Shown: positions 1 to 7,365 of the stretch, piece after piece
Layout of the letters: each line of letters starts with the position of its first letter
Position numbering within the stretch: the stretch's first letter is position 1
Origin: Spirochaetaceae bacterium
GTDB lineage: Bacteria; Spirochaetota; Spirochaetia; Spirochaetales_E; Spirochaetaceae_B
Assembly: GCA_003249275.1 (NCBI GenBank)
Contig: QKJO01000089.1
Span: 1-11,683 of the forward strand
Reading direction: 5' to 3'
DNA: 11,683 nucleotides
Notes under the pieces: generated by a model
The model's database searches: none
Told to the model about the DNA's origin: nothing
The model's input: only the letters and a program-made list of their open reading frames with translations
Made by a program: the position numbers and the translations under genes

Positions 1-1739
1 AGCCATCCTCTCCGGACGACGACTACGAGGAGATGGACCCCAATACCCTGGGGGATTATGAAACCATCCGGGTCAAGGTCAGTAAAATTGATGAGATCGT
101 CAAAAAGCTGAACGGTCTGATCATTCAGCAGTTTCAGTTCAAGAAGGAGAATGAGAACCTAGCCGAGCTGGAAGAGGGACTCCGGGAAACCCTGAGAAAA
201 ATCAGAAACCTTCCCGGACAGAATGATAAAGAAGACATCATCAAGTCTCTGGACAGGAATCTCAAACTGACCCAGGGCATCCGGAAAACCTACATCGATG
301 AGATGGTCCAGCTGGAGCATATGAGTTTCGAGCTGCAGGAGAACGTCCTCAGTCTGCAGATGCTGCCCCTCAATATCGTCATGGATCCCCTGCGCAAGAT
401 GGTGGAGGAGATCTCCCTGATCATCGGAAAGGAGGTGGACTTTGAAATCAAGGGGGCCGACATCCTGCTGGATAAAACCATTCTGGAACATATCAACGAC
501 CCGGTCATCCACCTGATCAGAAACGCCATTGACCATGGTATAGAAACTCCCGATGAGAGACAGAAAAACGGAAAATCGCCCCGGGGCCGTCTGTATGTGG
601 AGTGTACCGCCGAGAGCGGCAGGGTCAACATCTCCATCTCCGACGACGGCAGAGGCCTGGACTATGAAGCCATCAGGCAGAAGGCCATCTCTCTGTACCC
701 CGAATCGGAGGAGGAGATCCAGAAAATGGACCGGGGCACCCTGTCCAGCTACCTCTTTCAGTCCGGCTTTACAACGACGAAAAAAGTAACCAGCCTGTCG
801 GGCCGGGGAGTCGGTCTGGACATCGTCCGGACCAACATAGAAAAGATCAAGGGAAAGATCACAATCAACAGCGACCCCGGGAACGGGACCTTCTTCGAGC
901 TCTCCCTCCCCCTCTCCCTGGCCACAGTCAACGGATTCTTCATCTCCGTTCAGGACCGGAAATTCCTGATCCCTGCAGCCTTCGTCAAAGAGATCCTGAT
1001 TATCAAAAGGGATGAAGTCATGCTCATGCACAACAGGAATGTCATCCGTCTGAGGGATATGATCATACCCGTCTATCCCCTTTCGGCCCTGCTGGATGAG
1101 GAGAGTACATCCACGTCGGACAAACTGTCGGTGGTTGTGGTCGAATCCATGGGAGACATCATCGGCATCACCGTGGATGCGGTCATCCAGTTCTCCTCCA
1201 TGATCTTCAAACCTCTGCCCGGACAGCTGTCCAAACTCAAGGTACTGCAGGGCATCGTCTTTGACGAGAACTTTGAAATCATCAATATCCTCTTTGTGCC
1301 TGAACTCATCAACAGGTTCAAAGGAATCCGGAATATCGAGTTCAAGGTACGCTATACGTCGGACAACAAACAGTACAAACAGATCCTGGTGGTAGACGAT
1401 TCTCTGTCCACCAGGGAGATAGAAAAATCGATCCTCGAACTGGGAAATTTCAATGTCTCAACGGCGGTTGACGGGATTGATGCTCTGGATAAGCTGAAGG
1501 AGCAGTACTACCACCTGATCATTACGGACATTCAAATGCCAAGGATGGACGGATTTACACTGATAGAAAATATCAGGAGACAGTCCAAATACCTTAAAAC
1601 GCCCATCATCGTGGTGAGCTCGGATAATCAGAAGGAGCTGAGAGACAAGATTGCCGCCCTGGGAGCCAATGCTCTCATCTCCAAAAAAGACTTCGACCGC
1701 GGAAACCTGCTGGACAAGGTCAAAGGGTTCATAGGATAA
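1..1739 (+). CDS. Hybrid CheA-type chemosensory histidine kinase with C-terminal receiver domain (5' partial)
   Basis: This is the 3' part of a CheA-family kinase that phosphorylates response regulators under control of chemoreceptor/CheW arrays. The frame is open to the left edge (codons begin at base 3), so the His-phosphotransfer domain must lie upstream. Numbering from the ATG at 33, the order is: a helical dimerisation region (about 10-115); an ATPase domain with the N box HLIRNAIDHGIE (N164), G1 box DDGRG (204-208) and G2 box GRGVG (257-261); a CheW-like domain (about 300-435); and a receiver (about 451-568). The receiver has its acidic pair D455/D456, phosphoacceptor D499, S529/S530 and conserved lysine K551, so it looks functional. 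Receiver-fused CheAs are typical of alternative systems such as Pil-Chp rather than the basic flagellar type. The stop lies seven bases before the first cyclase gene, indicating one operon. CheA family is certain; which pathway it serves is inference. Confidence 0.95.
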   Translation, partial: PSSPDDDYEEMDPNTLGDYETIRVKVSKIDEIVKKLNGLIIQQFQFKKENENLAELEEGLRETLRKIRNLPGQNDKEDIIKSLDRNLKLTQGIRKTYIDEMVQLEHMSFELQENVLSLQMLPLNIVMDPLRKMVEEISLIIGKEVDFEIKGADILLDKTILEHINDPVIHLIRNAIDHGIETPDERQKNGKSPRGRLYVECTAESGRVNISISDDGRGLDYEAIRQKAISLYPESEEEIQKMDRGTLSSYLFQSGFTTTKKVTSLSGRGVGLDIVRTNIEKIKGKITINSDPGNGTFFELSLPLSLATVNGFFISVQDRKFLIPAAFVKEILIIKRDEVMLMHNRNVIRLRDMIIPVYPLSALLDEESTSTSDKLSVVVVESMGDIIGITVDAVIQFSSMIFKPLPGQLSKLKVLQGIVFDENFEIINILFVPELINRFKGIRNIEFKVRYTSDNKQYKQILVVDDSLSTREIEKSILELGNFNVSTAVDGIDALDKLKEQYYHLIITDIQMPRMDGFTLIENIRRQSKYLKTPIIVVSSDNQKELRDKIAALGANALISKKDFDRGNLLDKVKGFIG

Positions 1740-1746
1740 GCCGTCT

Positions 1747-3312
1747 ATGTTTCTCATGGTTTCCCCTTCCCTGACAGAATCTCTCCATCCCGGGGAGGAC
1801 CACAGAGTAGAGCCGGTCAATACCGGAGCCGTCCTCACCCTGACCCGGAAGTCTCAGATTCCCGATATGGTGCTGATCGATATAGACTCGCCCGGCTGTT
1901 TTAATATTCTTTCAGGATTCAGAGAGTACTTCCCCGGGTCTCTGCTCCCGGTATACGGGATACTCGGCAGACCCGATCCGAAGCTGAGGAATCTGTTTAC
2001 AGCCGCCGGAGGTTCCGGATTTCTGACATCGCCGGATGAGATTTTCGGCATCGGGACTCAGGAGAGGGAAATCCCTTCTCTGCTGCCCCTGTCCATCGAT
2101 TTCTCCGAGAAGGAGACGAACAGGCGCCTTTTGAAGATTCTCGAATCCATCACAGTCAAAAGCGAGGTGTCCACCATCCCGCTGAGAACCGAAATCCTGT
2201 CCAAAACAATCCATCTGCTGCTGAAAAAACTGATGGATATGACCCAGATAAATCTGGCGGTGGTGCTTCTCCACAGGAACTCCAGCGTCGACTCCTTCGT
2301 TCTGCCTTCTGTGGGCATCGTCCGGGAGGACTATGACGATTTCCTCGGTTTCTGCCTGAACGATTTCTATCAGACTTTCCGGGGTGCGGACCTTGAAAAT
2401 CCGGAGGAGACCCTGTTTGCAGAAGATGCGGCGGCTTTCAATCGTATCAAGATTTCACCCCACAAGATCAGTTCCTACTGTTTTCTCCCCTTGAACGACA
2501 TTACGGGAGAGCCCATCGGAAGCATTCATCTGGGGCATCTGAGCAACAATTTTTTCAAGGGCGAGATCCTCGCTGCCATTGAATCTTATGTGAAACAAAT
2601 GGAATACCCGCTTCTCTTCTCCCTGAGAAATACCCAGAATGTGATCAAACAGGAAAAAGTATTCAATATATTTTCAAAATTCGTCCCTCCGGAGATCATT
2701 CCCGGTCTCATTGAACAGGAGCTTGAAAAGGGAAACCAGTCGGTACAGAAAAAGGAGATCACCCTCCTTTTTTCGGATATCCGTTCCTTTACCACAATCA
2801 CCGAGAAGAACTCGGCCCAGGAGGTCGTGAATTTTCTGAACAGGCATTTTGAAGCCATGGTGGCCATCATCAGGAAGTACGGAGGAACCATCGATAAATT
2901 CATCGGTGATGCCATTGTCGCCATCTTCGGCCTCACCGAGGGAGAGGAAGACCACAGTCTCTGCGGAGTGAAGGCCGCCAGGGAGATGATTGCCCGGGTA
3001 GGAAAAGTGGACTGCAGCACCCTCGTCCTGGACGGTTCCCGCTACAATATCGGAATCGGCCTGCACCGGGGAGAAGCCATCATCGGCAACATTGGATCTC
3101 CGGCCAAGAGCGCCTTCACGGCCATCGGGGATGTGATAGGGACGGCGGAAGAACTGGAGGGAATCACCAAGGTGTACAAGAAGAGTATTCTGTTTTCCGG
3201 AGAAATCGCCCGCCTGATCCGTACGGAGATCCCGATTCAGGAGATCCTGAAACCGGAAGAGGACGAAGAGTGGCCCGACGGCCTCTACTCCCCCAGGGAG
3301 GTTGAAACCTGA
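1747..3312 (+). CDS. Class III adenylate cyclase-like protein AC1 (receiver-like, GAF-like, cyclase); metal-site half only
   Basis: A 521-residue cytosolic protein without membrane segments. Residues 1-110 resemble a receiver: PDMVLIDIDSPG carries a candidate phosphoacceptor D45, but the acidic pair after the first strand is replaced (MVSPS) and the usual lysine is Ser (FLTSPDE). A GAF-like region spans about 130-290, then a transducer helix (SKFVPPEIIPGLI, from about 310) and the cyclase domain (about 335-500). Both metal-binding Asp are present (D344 in LFSDIRSF, D388 in DKFIGDA), as are adenine-site K384 and T458. The segment that normally reads GDTVNLAAR reads GDVIGTAEE, so the transition-state Asn and Arg are G465 and E469. 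The usual VKGK motif and a C-terminal tail are also absent. Alone it should be poorly active or inactive; a partnership with the next gene product is inferred. The start follows the CheA stop closely, with AGGA at 1733-1736 as a weak ribosome site. Confidence 0.9.
   Translation: MFLMVSPSLTESLHPGEDHRVEPVNTGAVLTLTRKSQIPDMVLIDIDSPGCFNILSGFREYFPGSLLPVYGILGRPDPKLRNLFTAAGGSGFLTSPDEIFGIGTQEREIPSLLPLSIDFSEKETNRRLLKILESITVKSEVSTIPLRTEILSKTIHLLLKKLMDMTQINLAVVLLHRNSSVDSFVLPSVGIVREDYDDFLGFCLNDFYQTFRGADLENPEETLFAEDAAAFNRIKISPHKISSYCFLPLNDITGEPIGSIHLGHLSNNFFKGEILAAIESYVKQMEYPLLFSLRNTQNVIKQEKVFNIFSKFVPPEIIPGLIEQELEKGNQSVQKKEITLLFSDIRSFTTITEKNSAQEVVNFLNRHFEAMVAIIRKYGGTIDKFIGDAIVAIFGLTEGEEDHSLCGVKAAREMIARVGKVDCSTLVLDGSRYNIGIGLHRGEAIIGNIGSPAKSAFTAIGDVIGTAEELEGITKVYKKSILFSGEIARLIRTEIPIQEILKPEEDEEWPDGLYSPREVET
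3295..3301 (+). promoter_or_regulatory. Ribosome binding site of AC2
   Basis: AGGGAGG lies inside the last codons of AC1, 12 bases before ATG 3314. It decides the start against the in-frame TTG at 3302 and supports coupled translation of the two cyclase subunits. Confidence 0.6.
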
Positions 3313-3313
3313 A

Positions 3314-5071
3314 ATGACAGAGATCCTGTACGGAGAGTCATCCTCCCTCCTCGCCTCCCTCACAATAGAAGAATTCCAGCAGTTTCAGATCCGGACGGAA
3401 AGGAACAGGGAAGAATTTATAAGAGCCCTGCTGGAATCACCGCCCCTCATGATCTTCATCGGAGACAGTCTGAGCACGGATCTGGATGAACTTGTCTTTT
3501 CACTGAAGAACCTGCCGGACATCCGGGAGATTCCCCTGATCTTCATCGGTGAGCACGAACGGTCCTTCCTGTTTCCGGGTGTAGTGAACTTCGACAGAAA
3601 ATCGCTGGCTTCCGAAACCGCCAAGGTTCAGATTGCCCAGCTCCTCTACCGAAGAAGAAACACAGTCCAGGACGGTGCATTCCCCGGCCCCGGAAGTCCG
3701 GAGGGAGTGAAGCCGGAAGAGCTGATTCAGACTCATGCGAAAGACTCTCTGCTGAACCAGATCCACGAAGCCTACTGCCTGTCCGAACTGAGCTCTGTAA
3801 ACATCACCGCAGGGGAAGAGTTTATCCGGAAAATGCTGGGTCAGATCATGATGCTTCTTCACACTGATTTTGCTTTTCTCAGGTTCAGCAGTCAGGACGG
3901 ACCGGTTGAATTCTGCTGCCTTGCAGCGGGTGTGGATAGTATTCCGGAGGCACAGCTGCACCATGAGGCCCTCAGGTTCATAGATGCCGGCATGCCCGCA
4001 GAAAGCGAATTCGGATCGCAGATCACATATCTCAGTCCTCTGGTGATTCCCGAAACACGGGGTATCGGGCTTATCTTTTCCGGAATCCTGGAGCGGGAGG
4101 CCGTCAAACTGACCTCCGCCACGGCGCAGAGACTGACCGAACTTGTAATCAGAATCATCTTCAACTCAAACCGGTTCCAGAAGAAGGAGAGAGACACCAA
4201 CGCCATCTTCAGGGCCTTCACAAGGTTTCTGCCTGTCGAGATCATCAACGACCTCTTGATCAAGGATTCCACCGAGGATCTCATGACAGGCGAAAACAGA
4301 ACCATCGTCGTCCTGTTCTGCCATGTCCGGCAGTTCGATCTGATCATGAGGGAGAACTCACCCGACCAGGTGGTAGCCTTTCTGAACGCCCACTTCACCC
4401 GCATGGTCGATATCATTCAGAAACACGGCGGCGCCATCGATAAATTCATCGGAGATGCGGTCTATGCGATTTTCGGAGCCCCCGTCAGCCATCCGGACAA
4501 TGCGGAACGGGCCGCCCGGGCCGCTCTTGAGATGATTGCCCGCTACCCCGACACGGACACCTCAGGGATGAAGCTTCCCCCCGGAGGATTCTCTATCGGC
4601 GTGGGACTGAACGAAGGCAAGGCCATCATCGGCAATATCGGGTGCTCGGTCAAATTCGACTATACCGCCATCGGCGATACGGTAAACCTGGCCGCCAGAC
4701 TGGAGAGTCTGACAAAGCACTACAAGGTTCCCATCCTGATCTCGGAAGAGGTCCGCCTCCATCTGGGAGAGAGCTTTTACTCCCGACTGGTGGATATCGC
4801 CAGGGTCAAGGGAAAAAGTGAATCGACAAGGATCTACTCGCTGGAGACGGAACCCGGAAAGTTTTCGGAAGAATGGAGGGATTTCTACGAAAAGGGAATC
4901 CGCATGTACATCATCGGAAACTGGAGGATAGCCCTGAAGTACCTGACCATGGCTCTGGAACTGATCCCGGGGGATTTCCCGACTCAGCAGTACTTTGAGC
5001 GGTGCACCCGCTTTCAGACGGCTCCGCCCGAAGAGTTCTGGGAAGGCGCCGTGACTCTGGATTTCAAATAA
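3314..5071 (+). CDS. Class III adenylate cyclase AC2 (receiver-like, GAF-like, cyclase, TPR-like tail) with His at the first metal Asp
   Basis: A 585-residue soluble protein, paralogous in layout to AC1. Residues 1-120 form an alternating strand/helix region resembling a receiver without its Asp pocket. A GAF-like region follows (about 145-280), then a transducer segment (RAFTRFLPVEIINDLL, about 299-314), the cyclase domain (about 325-510) and a helical tail (about 518-575) with a TPR-like pattern (EKGIRMYIIGNWRIALKYL). It keeps K377, D381 (DKFIGDA), T451, N458 and R462 (YTAIGDTVNLAARLE) and the VKGK motif (498-501). The first metal Asp is His337, in LFCHVRQF where LFSDIRSF is expected. It can therefore supply the substrate and transition-state half of a site but not a full metal site. 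ATG 3314 is preferred over an in-frame TTG at 3302 because AGGGAGG (3295-3301) is 12 bases upstream of the ATG but directly abuts the TTG. It begins one base after the AC1 stop, implying translational coupling. Confidence 0.92.
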   Translation: MTEILYGESSSLLASLTIEEFQQFQIRTERNREEFIRALLESPPLMIFIGDSLSTDLDELVFSLKNLPDIREIPLIFIGEHERSFLFPGVVNFDRKSLASETAKVQIAQLLYRRRNTVQDGAFPGPGSPEGVKPEELIQTHAKDSLLNQIHEAYCLSELSSVNITAGEEFIRKMLGQIMMLLHTDFAFLRFSSQDGPVEFCCLAAGVDSIPEAQLHHEALRFIDAGMPAESEFGSQITYLSPLVIPETRGIGLIFSGILEREAVKLTSATAQRLTELVIRIIFNSNRFQKKERDTNAIFRAFTRFLPVEIINDLLIKDSTEDLMTGENRTIVVLFCHVRQFDLIMRENSPDQVVAFLNAHFTRMVDIIQKHGGAIDKFIGDAVYAIFGAPVSHPDNAERAARAALEMIARYPDTDTSGMKLPPGGFSIGVGLNEGKAIIGNIGCSVKFDYTAIGDTVNLAARLESLTKHYKVPILISEEVRLHLGESFYSRLVDIARVKGKSESTRIYSLETEPGKFSEEWRDFYEKGIRMYIIGNWRIALKYLTMALELIPGDFPTQQYFERCTRFQTAPPEEFWEGAVTLDFK

Positions 5072-5086
5072 TTGCTTCATTGAAAA

Positions 5087-5120
5087 TAGAAAAGGCGGCC
5101 CGTCGGCCGCCTTCTTTCTT
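5087..5120. terminator. Bidirectional Rho-independent terminator
   Basis: A perfect 9-bp GC-rich stem (AAGGCGGCC at 5092-5100 with GGCCGCCTT at 5105-5113) closes a 4-base loop, CGTC. On the + strand it is followed by a pyrimidine run (CTTTCTT). On the - strand the A-rich left flank becomes TTTTCTATTTTC. It lies 20 bases past the AC2 stop and 25 bases past the MCP-A stop, between convergent genes, so it can end both transcripts. Confidence 0.9.
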
Positions 5121-5138
5121 CCTTCAGATTTCAGATCC

Positions 5139-7220
5139 TCAGGCATTACCCTCTCTGGGAGTCACATGGAACATCTCAATCCGTTTATCCAGATCTTCCG
5201 CCATACCTTTCAGTGTCTCGGCGCTGTTGGCGCTGGCCTTTGTGGCAACGACGAAGTTATCAATTCCCTCTGAAATCTGTTTCAGGGTCATGAGGATCTG
5301 TTCGAAGGAAGAGACCTGCTGATTGATAGACACCGAGATCTGATCGGTGGAGCGGGCCGTTTTCTCCGTGGAATTGAGGATACCCTCAAAAACCTTGTTC
5401 ATCTGACCTGTCAGCTCATTCCCCTCGGCGATCTTTCTGGTTCCCTCTTCAGAGGAAACGATCAGGGTGTCGGAGGAATGCTGGATCTCGTTGATTCTGT
5501 TTTTGATCTCCGAAGTGGACGATACGGTTCCGTCGGCCAGACGTCTGATTTCGGTGGCAACCAGCTGGAAACTCTTGCCCGCTTCTCCGGCGGAGGAGGC
5601 TTCCAGTTCGGCATTGAAGGCGATGATCTTGGTCTGATCGGCGATGCCGTTGATCAGGTTGACGATCTCCCAGATGTTTTCGATCTTCTCCGACAGGAAC
5701 TTGATTCCCGCAATCGTCTCGGCATTGGAGGCCCGGATCTCATTCATCTTGTCCAGAGTGGTTTTGATGATGTCAAAACCGCCCCGGACGGCTTCGGTCG
5801 TTCCTGTGGCCAGCTCGGAGATGCTGCCGATACTGGCGGCGATGGACTTGCTGAGGCTGTCCGAATCCTCCATGGTGGTGACGATTTCCTTTACTGCGGC
5901 AGCCTGATCATTGGAGGTGGCAAAGACCTCCTGGGATGTGACGTTCAGATTCTGAACCGACTCTGTCAGGACGGCGGTCATGCTCTGCAGTTTGGTCATG
6001 AGATCGAAAAACTTGACAAGAAGATCGTTGAACCCTTCCGAACACTCGGCAATCTCATCCTTGCCGTCGATGTCGATCCTCGTGGTGAGATCGTTGCCTG
6101 AAGCTTTCTCAAACGCCTCACGGAGGGAGGAGATGGATGTGAGGATGTTCTTTCTTATTATGAAGAAGATGGCGACGGCGCAGATCAGCGTGAGGATCGT
6201 CCAGATCAGATAGACCTTGAATTTCTGGCGGTACGAATCCATACGGATGTCCAGCAGGCTGTCCAGAATTTTCACGACGCTGTTCCAGTAGGAGAAGCTC
6301 TGATTCCTGGCTTCCAGACCGGCGGCGAGGAAGGCATCTTTGGAAACAGGCACTTTTTCGGCAGTTCCCAGGTTATAGAGCATATCGATGAATTTCCGGG
6401 TGGGTGCTTCATAACTCTTATAGGAGGCGGGAATCACGTCCTGCATGGCATCATAGAGGCCGTAGAAATTCTGGTCTTCGTTGACGGCTGTATTGGTGCT
6501 GCCCTTGATCCTGTCGAAATCGGACTCTTCCAGAAACTTGGCATAGATATAGAAATTGAGCTTGTCCTCGGCCGAGAGTTCGGCTCCGGGACCCTGCTCC
6601 TTTTCTATTCTGCCCAGAAGGTCAGTTCCGTAGATCAGCATCTCACCCAGTCTGTCCTGGGTCTGGGGCAGAACAAGCAGTGAGAGGTCCATCAGATAGT
6701 AGCTGTCCAGGTCGGGGTCGAGGATCAGGTTGGATGTATCCCCCGAGTGGGTGATCATTTCGCGGATGTCGGCCACAAGGGCGAGATACTCTTCATTGCT
6801 TCCCGACTGGCGGATATTTTCCCACCGCTTTCTCATCAGAGAGGGAACCAGCTGCTCCCGGCCGCGGATTCTCAAACCCTCTTCCGTAAACTGAAGATCC
6901 TCACCGATGGAAGACTGAACATCGTCCAGTTTATCGAAGGCGGCTTCTATCTCATTGTTCAGAGAGCCCAGAAGGGTGATATTTCCCTCTTCATCCCCGG
7001 CATAGAGCCAGTAGTCCTGAACCCGCTGAAGCAGGGATTCCAGTGGTCTCTGATATCTGTTTCCATAGACTTCCAGTGTGGAAAAACGGATGTCGTATTT
7101 GATACCGCTCAGACTGATCACCAGCATGATTCCCATGGGTACCAGGAAGAAAATACTGCTCAGTACGATCTTTGTTGAAATCTTCATTTTCCCGAAGAAA
7201 CTGCCATTTCTTTTTTTCAT
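5139..7220 (-). CDS. Methyl-accepting chemotaxis protein MCP-A with long helical sensor region and divergent signalling tip
   Basis: A 693-residue transmembrane chemoreceptor. TM1 is at about 17-38, a long, mostly helical extracytoplasmic region at 39-335, TM2 at about 336-356, a HAMP domain at about 357-410 and a coiled-coil signalling domain to the C-terminus. The sensor region has no Cache-like signature and contains DPDLDSYYLMD (168-178), a motif I recall from long helical sensor regions of other receptors and kinases; the ligand is unknown. The tip reads DQTKIIAFNAELEASSAGE (528-546), where the common form is QTNLLALNAAIEAARAGE. Key contacts differ: Asn to Lys531, Leu to Phe535, Ala to Glu538 and Arg to Ser543. 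This suggests membership of an alternative array rather than a mixed flagellar one. No C-terminal CheR-tether pentapeptide is seen. ATG 7220 is preceded by GGGAG (7226-7230). The gene converges on the cyclase operon. Confidence 0.95.
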   Translation of the reverse strand: MKKRNGSFFGKMKISTKIVLSSIFFLVPMGIMLVISLSGIKYDIRFSTLEVYGNRYQRPLESLLQRVQDYWLYAGDEEGNITLLGSLNNEIEAAFDKLDDVQSSIGEDLQFTEEGLRIRGREQLVPSLMRKRWENIRQSGSNEEYLALVADIREMITHSGDTSNLILDPDLDSYYLMDLSLLVLPQTQDRLGEMLIYGTDLLGRIEKEQGPGAELSAEDKLNFYIYAKFLEESDFDRIKGSTNTAVNEDQNFYGLYDAMQDVIPASYKSYEAPTRKFIDMLYNLGTAEKVPVSKDAFLAAGLEARNQSFSYWNSVVKILDSLLDIRMDSYRQKFKVYLIWTILTLICAVAIFFIIRKNILTSISSLREAFEKASGNDLTTRIDIDGKDEIAECSEGFNDLLVKFFDLMTKLQSMTAVLTESVQNLNVTSQEVFATSNDQAAAVKEIVTTMEDSDSLSKSIAASIGSISELATGTTEAVRGGFDIIKTTLDKMNEIRASNAETIAGIKFLSEKIENIWEIVNLINGIADQTKIIAFNAELEASSAGEAGKSFQLVATEIRRLADGTVSSTSEIKNRINEIQHSSDTLIVSSEEGTRKIAEGNELTGQMNKVFEGILNSTEKTARSTDQISVSINQQVSSFEQILMTLKQISEGIDNFVVATKASANSAETLKGMAEDLDKRIEMFHVTPREGNA

Positions 7221-7365
7221 GCATTCTCCCGCTTTTCAGACTCTATGTTGAAGTCATTGATGTTTAGAAAATTAAGTCCATGCGGAGCTTAACGATATCT
7301 TCTTTCTATCTTCGGAATATGGGAAAAAGAAATTAACCGGCACTTTTGAAAATGAGGAAGAATAT

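Noticed and set aside
159..1031. Long antisense open frame within the CheA gene
   Set aside because: It runs opposite a clearly conserved kinase, shows no domain, and is explained by the codon bias of the real gene.
3302..3313. In-frame TTG as an earlier start for AC2
   Set aside because: The ribosome site AGGGAGG ends at 3301, leaving no spacing to TTG 3302, whereas ATG 3314 is 12 bases away.
4319..4324. AC2 Cys-His in place of Ser-Asp as a sequencing error
   Set aside because: His needs only one base change from Asp, so an error is possible, but the neighbouring Ser is also changed and AC1 shows the reciprocal losses, which favours a real substitution.
5478..6101. Open frame antisense to the MCP-A signalling domain
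   Set aside because: Gly/Asp-rich low-complexity translation opposite a conserved coiled coil; no ribosome site or family match.
7221..7365. Possible promoter or small gene between the two receptor genes
   Set aside because: Only AT-rich sequence and MCP-A's ribosome site are visible; no convincing -35/-10 pair, hairpin or open frame with a start signal.
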